A DNA stretch of 64,000 nt from Apoderus coryli (lineage: Eukaryota > Arthropoda > Insecta > Coleoptera > Attelabidae), in the NCBI GenBank assembly GCA_911728435.2, contig OU452198.1, positions 35,679,902 through 35,743,901 of the forward strand, in the 5' to 3' direction. Shown piece by piece: positions 10,721 through 22,727 of the stretch. Position 1 is the stretch's first letter, and every line of letters starts with the position of its first letter. The notes under the pieces are model-generated. The model was not told the DNA's origin and did no database searches. It saw nothing but the letters and a program-made list of their open reading frames with translations. Position numbers and translations under genes: made by a program.

Positions 10721-10947
10721 ATTTATCGTTGTTTTCAATAAACAATAAAAAAAACCCTTTAGTTTTTGTCGATTCAGCAATATTTATATTAGAAAAAATG
10801 AAGGACCCGCTATATAATAGCTCTAATAGGTATACAAATAGGTCCGGCGCTTCTAGTGACATTTGAAATTATAAAATTGGGGTCGCTTGGGGTAGAACAC
10901 AATATTCAACCAACAATTATTTTGATGTTCCCCCTGACGAATTATTC

Positions 10948-10981
10948 TAGGTGGTCAGTTTTAAAATGAAAGCATTGTATA
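10948..10981 (+). repeat. Transposon-end-like repeat, right of piggyBac remnant
   Basis: AGGTGGTCAGTTTTAAAATG followed by AAAGCATTGTATA. Its last 24 bases are the exact complement of 7205-7228, and a diverged copy lies at 46513. Confidence 0.65.
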
Positions 10982-11640
10982 ACAATATATTTAACAAATC
11001 ATGACTAATAAATATATTTAAATAATATTTTAATCTGCCCGAAAAAGAATTCAAAGTATTCTTTTCATAAATTCATTGTGTTAATCGTTTTCATGAAATA
11101 TATTCCGTGAACTTTTTCGTAACATTGCTACATAATAGGCAATAACAATTATTATATGATTGTAATGCATTATTTTTGCAAGAACTTAATCATTGGCCTT
11201 GTACCACATTTTTTTTCTGATGTACGTATTTTTATATCTATTTAGAGAAAATAATCTATAATTTTATATTATTATAAATAATTTGAATAGAAGATCTTTT
11301 CGTGCTAATTTTGTGTACTGTACTGTACGAGGCGTATTCATTTTATTTTGAATTTATTTCACTGGGCCTGTACAGCTTCAACAGACTGAAGTGTTGTCCC
11401 TCTTGAGTTCATATAGAACCGTAATGTAGTAAGGCCAATTAGTTGTTCATTGACGTTCTGGAAACTAATTAATTTACCTATACAATCCCATGATTATTGA
11501 AGAAAACGCATTTTCATCGCTTGGAATCTGGATTTGCTCACTCAGTGAAGCCGAGAGATGTTACCATCTTTGGTGATAAATAACTGCCAGGCGATATGTA
11601 AAATGAGACAATATTTCAACATTTTTCTCCTTCGAAACGC
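10982..11640. other. AT-rich sequence; possible worn mariner debris
   Basis: Around 11325-11345 GTACGAGGCGTATTCATTTT resembles a mariner end (TACGAGG...). The region between it and the fragment at 11640 may be the worn 3' part of that mariner, but no conserved block could be read. Confidence 0.3.
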
Positions 11641-11830
11641 CAACTGTCTGACATGCTGTGTGCCAACTGGCCTTATATTGACGAACCTTGTTCTATCATT
11701 TTGTGCACAACATCAATGTATTTTGGAACCAACCACAACAGATTTTGGTCGGCCTTCACGTGATTTATCCGTCACTATAAGCAGGAGCATTGATGAAATT
11801 GTGTAAACCAATTGTACACTGCATGTCTTC
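11640..11830 (-). pseudogene. Mariner transposase fragment
   Basis: The minus strand contains DKSREGRPKSVVV, the linker found after the helix-turn-helix domain of mariner transposases. In a neighbouring frame it continues as YIDVVHKMIEQG, matching the usual continuation. Frame changes and stops break it. Only this block is recognisable, so limits are rough. Confidence 0.6.
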
Positions 11831-11904
11831 TCTGATAGTTCGAAAGTATATTGCCGCGATCTGTGTTCAGCATTTCTCGAAATCGTAACCAGAAAAAAAA
11901 AAGC

Positions 11905-13135
11905 CAAATATAAAATAAACCTCTCTATATAAGCCTCAATATTTCTCCAACCTTTTACAAGTCGTGCTTATGGGGCTGTTTTACTGATTCCCCACTTAAA
12001 TGTAATTGTTACCAACTTGTCTTATATTTTTAAGAGTCTGTACTTCTTAGTTTTTATAAAGTTTAAGAATTCTTTTCTAGTTCTTGTAAAGTTTGATAAA
12101 GTACTATTTCAGTTTCGGAAATAGTAAATTTTTCTAAAGTTTCTTAATTATCAGTCAACGTAAAGTTGGATCAATAAGTTCTTTTGTTATTCTTTTTAAT
12201 GTCTCTAAAGTTAAAGAGTTTTTTGTTTCTAATTCAATTTCAGTAAAGTTAAAGTTTGTCTCTTTTAGTAATTGTTTGATATTTCGAATAGTCGAATTTA
12301 AAGTCTGTTATAATTGTGAGATTACAATTATAATTAAAGTTTTGTGCGGAAATTATTCGCAATTATATTAATTTGCCTATTTCAGTTGTACAGTTTGTTA
12401 GATTCATATTTTCTTGCTTAGATTTTCATTTTCTTTTAATGTTTAATTATTTTTATTTATATTTATCTATTTTTCTTATTGTTATTCATTTTTATTATTT
12501 ATAATTAAATTATTGTTTTTATAGCCCCAAATCTTGTGTTTTTATTTGAAGTAAAGCGTTTAAATGAAGAAAGCTTTAGATCTATCTTAGTAAACAGAAG
12601 GGTCATATAAAGAGTGTTTTTTCATGTAAATAAAGTGTGTTAAGTTATAAAGTATACAGCGATCCACAGTCATAAAGGTCAGTTAGGTTTATTTTAATAC
12701 AGAATAATAAAGTTTGATATTCTTCGTTTGTACTTTCTTCAGTTAAAACTTAAAAGTTAAAGTCGCTAGTAAAACTTATTATCGAACCAATATTATTATA
12801 GTTTAAATAGCATAATCGCCATTCACTTGGATTGAGGCTTTTAATTAGATTTCTTTCTGAGTGTATACGACACCCGCTAATTTAAGGTGTCCCAGTATTA
12901 TCAGATTTCTATCCAAAACGAACCGACCGAACAACGCAATGAAAGAAGTGTAAAAACGACAACCCAAAAGCAAAATACAAAAAGGCATGCAATAAATAGA
13001 GGTAACCAGAGAAAAGGAGTACGAAATATAAAAGAAACCTGTCTCTAAGCTTCAATAATTGTCCAACCTTTTACAAGTTCTGCTTATGGGGCAGTTGTAC
13101 TGCTTCCGCACTTAACAGTAATTGTTACCAACTTG
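11905..13135. repeat. 115-bp direct repeats flanking a 1-kb block
   Basis: Copies at about 11905-12020 and 13022-13135 share CCAACCTTTTACAAGT, GCTTATGGGG and GTAATTGTTACCAACTTGT with scattered differences. The T-rich block between them has no recognisable protein and contains AATAAAG polyadenylation-like words. It might be remnants of a long terminal repeat or an old tandem duplication; the evidence does not decide. Confidence 0.5.
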
Positions 13136-13496
13136 TTTCTGTTGAATCTTTTCTTGCTTGAACATGTTCTTAAAACAATTTTTTTTCTGTTCTGCTTTTA
13201 CTAAATATTTTTTGTCAACGTTATTCACAAATTAACATTTTTGTTAAAAATTGGTAACGGTTAGTCTTTATGTCGCGCCCCTAAGTACACCAAGCCAAAG
13301 GAAAATGTATTTTTAGATATCTGTAAGACAAGAGCGCATTGAGTCTATTAATAGCATCCTTGGTCTTATTTTAAGAATATTGTACCATTGAATGGGTAAA
13401 AGATGGGAGGTTTTTGTTAGACTGCCGTTATCGCCTACCTTTAATATTGTAGGGGTTGTCAAAGCATGTTTATTCAAAGAAATACGAAATATTGTA

Positions 13497-14475
13497 CACT
13501 GTGTCCAAGATAAGAATGGGATAGCATTGCAACTTAAGCCGTTTTCGAGAATTTTAGATAAACGGTTTTTTCGATATTAGTTGTTTAGTTGTGACATTAT
13601 TTTCACACATATAAAAAAATGAAAAGCACTTTTTGAGGAGAATATGATCGCCTTTACAAATTTTCACTACGACGTTTCGTTTTCGAATACGGCTCTGGGT
13701 TTTTTATTGTTAAATTTAAAGTCATTTTCAATACAAAAATAGGTGGTATATTACATGTCGTAATAGCTTAAACAAGTTTTCAGTGTTTTTAGCTGTTATT
13801 TAAAATTATTCAAGAAAAACCGCCATAGTTTGACACTTAACTGACTGAATGCAGAGTAATAGGTTTTGCAAAAACATTCTTTCGTCGTAACTCACAATTA
13901 TTTATTGTTATTTGACAATTTATTTCTGTCTCAGTACAACATTTTATTCTGTACCCGAGTTTTTAAATTTAGTTGAAATTTGTATGCTTTTTGAACTAAA
14001 AAAACGCGTCTTGGATGAATGTGTTACGCAATATAAGTGCCAAACTATGGCGATTTTTCTTGAATAATCTAAAATAACAGCTAAAAACACTGAAAACTTG
14101 TTTAAACCATTACGTATGTAGGTACCAAGTATTTTGGAATTGAAAATGGCTTTAAATTTAACAATAAAAATTCAGGGCCGTATTTAAACAACGAAGCTGA
14201 TGGTTTTTCGAAAACGAATCGCCGTAGTGACAATTTGTCAACGCTAGAAAGTGATTTTCATTTCTTTATATCTGTAAAAATAATGTCAGAAATAAATAAT
14301 AAAACCTAAAATCGCAAAAAATTGTTTTTCTCAAAAACGGCAAAAGTTAGTTTACTTTTGATAAAACCATTTAAAAGGTGTTTAAATTGTACAACTTCTC
14401 TCTAGTTCAACCGACATTGTAACTCCTACCGTTTCCAAGAATCCAATGCTACCCATTCTTATCTTGGGCACAGTG
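13497..14475. mobile_element. Long foldback MITE, TA-flanked (979 bp)
   Basis: Starts CACTGTGTCCAAGATAAGAA after TA and ends with the complement before TA. The inverted similarity runs through most of each arm: the block with GCCATAGTTTGACAC at about 13817-13835 mirrors GTGCCAAACTATGGC at about 14036, and CAAGTTTTCAGTGTTTTTAG at 13774 mirrors the copy near 14085. Each arm is therefore about 400 bp. TA duplication suggests a Tc1/mariner-type mobiliser. No transposase inside. Confidence 0.8.
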
Positions 14476-15589
14476 TATACCGACGAATAACTTGCTCGCC
14501 GAATCCTTTCATCCAAACATAATGCAGTACTCGGCTCCTAATGGGTTTCATAGGTTTGAAACTCACTGGCTAGCGAAGGTTTTTTAACGCTACAATGACC
14601 AACCTTTCAGGTTTCAGATATCATCGCCATGTTTCCTTACTCAGAATGCCATGTTATAAAATAGGAGATAAAAATATAAAATTAAGAAATTCTTAAATAA
14701 AATATATATTAACCTAGGACCAAATTAGAAGTTAACCGAAGATATGTTTTGCAGGAATTGGAACATGCATTGTGTGCTTCTATTTCTGCTAAACTCATAA
14801 AGCACTGAAATTTCGATGTCATGTAGATACATGGCAAAAATCACTTTACTTGATTGACCTTGAACGTTTGTCGTTAATTACATCGACAAAATGAACTAAC
14901 TACCTACATCAATATATCTTATTTGATTCACATCGATTTGTTGAATATGCTTTGCATAATATTGTGGAATAACCAATAAGCCTGCTGTCAGATTCGTTAC
15001 TCGTGTACTAATGAGTTTAAGTCGATTTTGCGTGACTGTGTTTTTTATTATTTTCATTTGATTTTATTCGGTTATGAAACTGGCATTCATAATCTTTGCT
15101 AATTTCATATGCGTGTTCTTCTTGCTCTTGATTCTCAATTACATTTTTCATTGGTATAGTAGAGGCGTATTTATTGGTAATTTAAAAGGTTTTAATTCAA
15201 TGTAATGACTAAATCTTGACTTGTAATTCCATTGATCTTTCTTATCAGAGTAGCAGGATGGAAGGCTGAACCATTACTAGCAAGCGAAGCGAACGCTTTT
15301 TTCGTAAAAGTCCTGTTCATATGGACATGTTGTTCCTTCTATAAATTAGCGTCTCTTGCCAGATTCTGTCAAAAGCTCTAATAGGCACATGTATAAATAT
15401 TATTACGTGACCAGCCGCCTATTCAACCCCAAAGACGTATGTCGCTCAGTGTTATAATTGCACCTGACTGCCTTTTAGAAAAAATTATCAGTTCGTCATC
15501 ATTCTGTTATCTTGGACAAGGTGCACCGTAAACTGCTCGGCCTGTAGTTCTGTGAAAGCTTTAAGTCTTTGTCCTACTCCGCTGGAATT
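14476..15589. other. Intron sequence; nothing recognised
   Basis: No conserved reading frame, repeat pair or transposon end was recognised in this stretch. Confidence 0.4.
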
Positions 15590-15980
15590 AGCAAATTTTC
15601 AAATAGCAGTAAGGGGTCAAGTGATACATCATTTGAAAGCATTTTTTATCTGCTTTACAGCGATATGTTAGTTTTGATATTTTCCTCCATAATTCTCGAG
15701 AAAATTTAGTTTAAAATTTCACGTTAGTTGGAACCTATATGAAGTAATTTAATTTTTAATTTAAGTAATTTAATAACGATATTTGGGGTTATTAATAGAG
15801 CGTGCGTTTTGCATGCGGAAAGTCCTGGGTTCGAATCCCAGCTCTGGCAACTTTTTTTTTAATTTCTTCTTGAATAAAGTAGTGAGTTTATTCGGTTAGT
15901 TTATTGGAAATAATAAAAGTAATACAATTATACAGATAATAATATCATTCTTATAATTATACGTATTAGCACAAACTAAA
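15590..15980 (+). repeat. Composite repeat with tRNA-Ala-derived SINE
   Basis: First part (about 15600-15760) matches 41545-41700 with words AGTGATACATCATTT, TTTTTTATCTGCTTTACA and CCTCCATAATT. A tRNA-Ala-like piece follows: TAGAGCG, TTTTGCATGCGG (UGC anticodon region), then TCCTGGGTTCGAATCCCAGC with a good B box. The tail GTTAGTTTATTGGAAATAAT is shared with 18925 and 41790. The same joint order at 41470 suggests that these parts move as one unit. The tRNA 5' half is worn, so this is not a working tRNA gene. Confidence 0.65.
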
Positions 15981-18251
15981 AGGTTTTACTGGTCAGTATC
16001 AGTCCATGATACCTAAACTACTAAAACTTAAAAGCCTGTAGATCGATAAAATATAGCAAACCATATACAAATAACAAATGGCAAATAGAGTGGGTAGCTT
16101 TTATTATGTTTGACTTGTTTTTTTTTTGTATTTCCAAATGGACATATCAATGAAGAAAACCACTTTTAATAATAATGGATTCAAAACAGGTATAATATTA
16201 ATATAGATAAATTGAAATACATGATGGAGGTATTAAAATTATCTAATAAATTATAAAAAACAGATTAGAGATTAAAATAATTAGAAAATGTGTATCGAGT
16301 TTGTTGATTTAAAATTATTAATTTAAGTGATACTTTACTGCCAATTGTGCAGCTGGACCAAATGTGACGTTGACATTGCAGATTGGCGTTTAATTATTAT
16401 TTTTTTTTCATGAAAATTGTACATTTCAAACGTTTAACAAAAACAAAGGCTGTTTGTTCAATCCCCATATATTCAAAGGTATAAGAGATTTTTTTACTGA
16501 TTGTCAAAAATTCTTGTTCAGCATATAAAAATATTATAATTTTTAGGAAAGCCGCCGCGAAACCCTTTTGAAAATATTTCTGTATTTTAATCATTAAAAT
16601 GGGTGATGTTTCTGACGTGGTACGTCCTGTATGCTTTTTCATCTAAACTGTAACCTGATACTACAATATTTCGTTTTTTTTAATAAAAAATAAGGGGGTC
16701 ATTCATCTCTCCTCCCTATACATGCATGTTAAACATATGTGCCTAATTCGTATCAACTCTCGAAACTAAAATAAATACAAACCCCCACATGATATCTATG
16801 ATAATATTGTTCTCTGGTCCATATAATATACAATTCAATAGTCCCCTTGAGCGATATGTAATCCTACACGAATTATAAGGATATATAAGCAAAATTGCGT
16901 TTATATGTGTTGTTTTATTTATTTCATTATTAGTGATGCTATGTAAAAGTTGAAAAGAAAATAAATCACTGATTCAACGTAGAAAAATAAATTGTGCTTT
17001 ATTTTGAAGCCTAGACAAAATATCGTTAAAATGTACACCACGACCATGAACATTAGGGCTATTGTGTCTGCGATAATCTGACGAACGCCTCCAAGTTCTG
17101 AAGCAGTAGCCGAAAAACATCCATGTCCCACGGCCCGTGACGGTCAATTAACATGTCCAAGTCTTGAGATAATTCAGTCGGCAAACTTCTCCTTCAGGAA
17201 ATCGAGCGCACTATCGGGCTGGAAGTATATATTTTTATCATTTATGGTCTCAAGGTCTGGCCACGTTTGAGTCGGTACTCCTAAGTTTAGCACTCCTAAG
17301 TTTAGCAATTTGAAAAATGCGTACAATTTTTTAAGTAGATCGCTATTTATTTGAGTTTATTGCAGAATTAATTTACATAATACAGTATCGGTAACATCAT
17401 TAGTTGCAAACATTTTAACTGAATTTAGATTGAAGATTCATAACATTTCTCTTTAAAAATTGGCTTTAAAATTGAATGGCAAATACACTCTCCAATTCCC
17501 ATATCGATAAATGGTTAATTTAAGATTGTAACAACAGATAAAAATAAAATGATCAACTATTTATACCAAAATATAATCGGTCATGTTAGCGGAAGTTTAC
17601 CAAATTGAAATGTTGATTGATATTTAACAATATTTTTAGGTGTGTATGGGTACCGCTATTTAAATTGTTTAAATCGATTTTATTGGCTAATATTAATAAT
17701 ACAGAAAGAATTTTGCGTGAGATACAGAAATAATTATATAATTAAGTTGTGTTTTTAATTTAAATACAGGTAGAGTACGAGAAAGAAAAAGTTATAAAAA
17801 TATTTTCTTCAGGCTTTTTCGAGATACAACTTCTCCAAGAATTTCTCCAACTTATCTACTAAAAACAAGATCTCAAAAGTTGCGTTGTCCGCGGAGCCTT
17901 CTTTTTTTAGATAAAAAAAAATCATTGGGGTCAAATTATATGCGCATAATTCAAGCTTTAATTCTATGATTTCCTGATTTTAGCGAAACGTCCTGTGCTT
18001 TTCGAAATGAGTTGTTTCATTCTTAATATCTTGGCTCAAACGTTTCACAAAGAAATGATGCTCAGTGCTTGTTGTTTTGGTAGGTAATTACCCTATAATG
18101 CAAAAACGGAAGCGTAGGTATGTTATCCAATATTTCTATTGATGAAAAAAATTTATATGATTTCTTAAATTTAGGTTTTTTAACATAATACATACATTTT
18201 TTTGAATTAATTAATTAATAAAATTTTCTCAAATTTTTTAAATATTTGCCA
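15981..18251. other. Intron sequence; no gene seen
   Basis: AT-rich. It includes a 15-bp perfect tandem duplication (ACTCCTAAGTTTAGC) at 17277-17306. An open stretch on the minus strand at 16919-17131 has no recognisable domain and is probably chance. Confidence 0.4.
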
Positions 18252-18281
18252 CTGATGTTGAGACTGGTCTAGTCTCGAAAC
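18252..18281 (+). ncRNA. Hammerhead-like motif, degraded
   Basis: Reads CTGATGT, T, hairpin GAGACT...AGTCTC, GAAAC, then ATGT. The first core block has T in place of A at position 9, which should inactivate a ribozyme. ACATGT after GAA is a palindrome that could form the very short stem III known from Penelope ribozymes. Confidence 0.45.
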
Positions 18282-18455
18282 ATGTTTGGCTGTAAAGAGC
18301 AATTGACAATTTTGCTATTAAATTTATTTGGTGGTGATTTGACTTTTATTTTTTCATCACTAAAATAGGTAACTATGTTTGCGAGCAGTTCAGGTAAAAA
18401 ATAAATACAAAAAGGCAGCTGAGATTTTTAATATTAGAAATAAATAAATATTATA

Positions 18456-18761
18456 CACTCATGGACAAAAATATCGAACATTTCAAAATAAAAAACACTT
18501 TGTACTAGGAAAACAGTTTATTTTAAAATTCCTAAGTGAAGTTTTATGCGAAAGGAACATTGTGAAAACAAAAAGGAATGCAAAATGTAACAATTAGGAA
18601 TATTTACCTCGAACAACTATCAAAATATGCGATAAAATTAGGAAAATTCGATAAAGTTAGGAATATTCACATTGAACTTAACTATCAAAACATTCGATAA
18701 AATTAGGAATATTCACATTGAACTTAATTATCAAAATATTCGATATTTTTGTCCATGTGTG
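18456..18761. mobile_element. MITE with TA duplication (306 bp)
   Basis: Inverted ends CACTCATGGACAAAAATATC at 18456 and the near-complement ending GTCCATGTGTG at 18761 are each flanked by TA. The right half contains about two tandem copies of a 46-bp unit (ATTCGATAAAATTAGGAATA then TTCACATTGAACTTAACTAT ...). No coding capacity. The ends resemble Tc1-type elements. Confidence 0.8.
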
Positions 18762-18829
18762 TATATTTCTACTCTGATTTATTTTTATATTTTGCTCCAT
18801 ATATTTATGTATTTGAATAAAATAGAATG

Positions 18830-19070
18830 GGTTAGGTTGGGTTGTATGCGGAAGATACTGGGTTTTAATCCCACGTCTTTATTTTATTTCTAATTTTTGA
18901 TTAATGTAGTTAGTTTGTTAGGTTAGTTTATTGGAAATTATAAAAATAATACAATATTATAATAATACTAATTAAAATTCTGCTTTGTTACACAGGTTTA
19001 GATTATATTATATCTTTTCGGGAAAGTTTCGTCCCAACCGATTTTTTATCAAAGAAAGCATCGTGAGTTT
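18830..19070 (+). repeat. tRNA-Ala-derived SINE, second copy
   Basis: GTATGCGGAAGATACTGGGT then TTTAATCCCACG is a damaged B-box region. The tail GTTAGTTTATTGGAAATTAT and CGGGAAAGTTTCGTCCCAAC then CGATTTTTTA follows. The tail matches 41790-41920. Confidence 0.55.
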
Positions 19071-20289
19071 AATGGTCTACACTACTTGTACATCGGTTGC
19101 CTTTAGCTTCTGTATAAAATTTAGCCAGAACTTGAATTGTTTAATTTTTTAAAATCAGAATAACGAACTGCGAATTACAGAAAATTGACTTTTTTTTTCT
19201 ATGAATTTCACATGACACATTCTTGCTGTGTTGTTCTATATATTATTACGTGTCTACGTCGCGTAATATGCGAATCTATTTCAGGAAAATGAATCTATGT
19301 GATTGTGGTTATTGGAAGATATATTCAAAAAAGAATAATTTGATAATTATTATTTTCTGAAATTATTTTACCGGATATTTTGTAATGGAAATTTTTGCTG
19401 AACTGATAAAATGTGTTATTGTCAACAATTTTGATATAAATCCAAGTAGATGATTTCTATTATTTATTTTGCCGTGATTCATTGGTAATTTTAGTATGTT
19501 CAATTGTTTTAACACACAAAAATAGCACATATGTGTTTTCGGGAAAAAGATGCATAATGCAATTATTATTGGAAATTATTCTCAATAGTTCTTTTGATTA
19601 AATAATTACTTTAGTCAAAAAAAAAAAAAATTGCATCATAAAAGTTTATTAAATATTGTATTTATTTGTTTTTTAATTTAACTCAAGAAAAATTCTAATA
19701 ATAATTATAATTAGCGTTTATTTCCAACAAGTAGAACCATTTACAGGAAATTCAATTATTATCGTGCAGAAATTTTCATAATAAAAAAAAAATAAAATAA
19801 AACAAAATTACAACTCAAATAGAGACTAGTAAGAACATATTTATGAGGAGAAGCTAGGGGATATAATCACATCATCCATCCTCACAGCGAACCATTTGAG
19901 GAAGGGGATAATGGGCATTCTCGCATTCGCCGCAAAGCCGATCGAACACTGTGCCTATGAAGTGCACTGGGCGTGATGCCAACTATATTGTTGCTCATTC
20001 TACCAAATAATAAAACCTAAAATACCAGAATATTACTAGATTTTTCCAAAAATACAATGTTTTCATCTCATAAAAATTGTTTTTCTTAGGTTTTCATTAT
20101 CTTTGTGCTTTTATGATTCTTTACAAACGGTCAATAGACTCAGTTGCAATCCTCGAGACAATAGTTCAACCTTAAAAAGAAATTGAGATCGAATGGAATA
20201 TATCAATACATTTCTTGTATCTCTAATAATGAAAGAAAGAATATATCGATACATTTCTTGCATCTCTATGACCCAGTTCATTGAACTTT
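19071..20289. other. Intron sequence with a small GC-richer island
   Basis: Mostly AT-rich and empty. At 19855-20010 a GC-richer block stands out (GGCATTCTCGCATTCGCC region). The minus strand reads FDRLCGECENAHYPLP there, which might be a scrap of a LINE Cys-rich tail, but this is too short to call. Confidence 0.3.
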
Positions 20290-20400
20290 TTTTTATTATT
20301 ATTAAAATTGTAGCCCGTCTGGTTTATTATTGAAATTGTAGCCCATCTGCACATATTGGGGTCATTGAACTTTTTTTATTATTATTGTGGATTTATTGAG
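20290..20400 (+). repeat. Short repeat related to the SINE at 7415
   Basis: CATTGAACTTTTTTT occurs twice here (20278 and 20363), around two copies of GAAATTGTAGCCC or a close variant. The same words occur at 7480-7545. Confidence 0.45.
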
Positions 20401-22727
20401 TAAAATGTGCTGGAATATGTTTATGGTGAAAATCTTCAAATAAAGTGTGGCATCACCGAATTTCTCATATTTTCTTGATTGTTGCCATATTTTGAATGAA
20501 TTGAATTGAATAAAATATAAATAATATGGAATTTTTTCAAGAACCAAATTATTTTCGCAAAATAAAATGAAATAATCTTGGGGAAATTAATTGTGTGTTT
20601 AAATAAGTGTTGTCGGGTGTAAATAGATTTCGGATTAATTATGGTATTGCGCGAATAATGAGTACGAGGTGTAGGATAGCGATAATTTGAAAAACAGTCT
20701 GGCAGCCTTGCATTGTAAGTTGGTGTAATGTTGTTTAAGCGAGTAGATTCCATAAGAATAACACACAAATCTGTTTTCTTTTCTAATGACATTACTTTAA
20801 TGAAAAAAGTGACGATTTGGGATTGTATCCCTTCAGTGAAGCCTCAACAAAAGTAAACGTTGCATTGCGCTGTATATTTAAACGTATGTTAAAACACATG
20901 GCATATTTTACACGTTTTGATTATCAGAAATGCGTGCCTAGCTTTACCCTGTTTTCGTTGAAGATTAGAGTGAATAAGATAGCTAGCGTTTTATTATAGT
21001 TGGTGTTTTTAATGTAGCAGATCTGTATCTATTTTGCAGTACTATTAGGCCACAAGCTTTGCATTTAGCCAGGATGGCCTACATTTTTTAACATAATGGG
21101 ATTAGCAATAACATCCAAAGCCCATGTTACTGGATTTGAGGCATTTAGAATTGAAAATGGTGTTTACTAGGTATATAGTACGGAGGGCGTAGTAGATATA
21201 CTTACCAAAACAAAAAAACCAAAGTTTTGTTGTTACTTAATTTAAGGTTATGTTATGTTTTTTTATTTATTAATTACTGCTATTGTCTTTATAAAGCTTA
21301 GAATACCGATAAATTATATTCTACGTTTAAAGACATTTAGTTATATTTGTTGGCTGCAATGCTATAGTTTTTATGTTTCGTTCTTCTTTTTTGTAGACGT
21401 AGATCGCTCTCCGCTGCCTATAGCATTGCCTATAGCTAGGGATGGGGCAATACAAACTGAGCAGCATTAGGGTAAGGTGTTTACACCTTTGAATATAAGT
21501 CACTTATTATATGCAAAGGTTTACACCAAGGTTCGCCGATTCCTTTTAGCTTAAATTTAAAACATTTGGGTCACATCGATTGCTAATCCTATAATACCAG
21601 AATTAGGCTAGATTAACATCTCAATTACCACAAATATTACTAGAAACTGAATTAAAAAAGTTTGTTACTAAAATCGTGGTGGAATTTCGAGAACTGGTAA
21701 AGAAATTACCGAGTTCTGGTCGGGCCAACAACAAAAGTAGGGTAGCGTCTGGCTCCAAGACGAGAGACAAAAATCTGATGTATCCTCTGAACAACTTTTT
21801 CTAATACTTTTTTTTCGATATCTCTAACACGAAGCAAAATATTGAAAATTGGTCATTTTTGAAAAAAAGTGACCCGCAACTTCTATATGACGGTGCAAAA
21901 ATTCAAATCTGTATTCAATTATTAACTTGCAGACATTCTTATAATAATGCTGTCGCATTTAAGATGAAGACTCTGTAATTTTGTTTTATTTTATATTTTA
22001 TTTTTTAAATATATTTTTTTTATGTTATTTAATTTAATTTTTATTATGAAAATGTATATCTCTTTGAGTTATTTAATTAAAATCGAAACATTTAAAATTA
22101 AAAAAAAAATCACCCGGTATAAATTGACCACACGATTCGCAAAATGAACATACTTAACCCCATTCCTAAAATAAATAAAATTGCAATGTTTATTTATTTG
22201 GAAGGAATCAAAATTAACGCGAGCACACTCGAGAACAATGAGATTATACGAAACCAACAAACAAGTGCATAAAACACTCACGCATTTAATAAAATACAGA
22301 ACAGATTTTTTGTTGTTTTGGCCATGTCAAGGTGGCGTGTATGACATCCAGGGCGCCATATAAGGAAACAGATCAGTGAAAGTGTTTTGTGTTGAATACC
22401 TAGTGTTTTGTTCAGCTGTTTTTCTCAATCAGGGACGAACTTGAGCTGGTTATGTACAATTACAAGCAAACATGTAAACAGCTCTAATGAATAACATATT
22501 AAGCTTGTCTTGTTATTTTTAAATCTATGTGAGCATAGTAGAGTATAATTTAAAAGTTAAAATAGTTTTGTTATTACAAAACTTACTATTTATTGTAAGT
22601 ATGAGAGGCCGTTGCATGCAACCCTACGTCACAGACCCACTTTGGGTTTTCTTATTTTATTTTGAACAAATATTGTTAATGATTCATGCCAAATCATTAA
22701 GATTTGCTTCGTATTTTCTTGCATATA
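20401..22727. other. Intron sequence; no gene seen
   Basis: Several chance open stretches, none with a recognisable domain. At about 22100-22122 ATCACCCGGTATA (complement TATACCGGGTGAT) looks like an orphan end of a TA-inserting element. Confidence 0.4.

Noticed and set aside
15785..15850. Functional tRNA-Ala gene
   Set aside because: The B box is good but the 5' half and acceptor stem do not fold, and the same piece recurs with a SINE tail.
18600..18735. Possible CRISPR-like spaced repeat
   Set aside because: Only about two tandem units without spacers, within a MITE in a eukaryotic intron.
18890..18935. Telomere-type TTAGG repeat (GTTAGGTTAG)
   Set aside because: Only two units and part of the SINE tail; no array.
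20436..20792. 118-codon minus-strand open frame
   Set aside because: Composition is that of AT-rich non-coding DNA and no motif or relative comes to mind.
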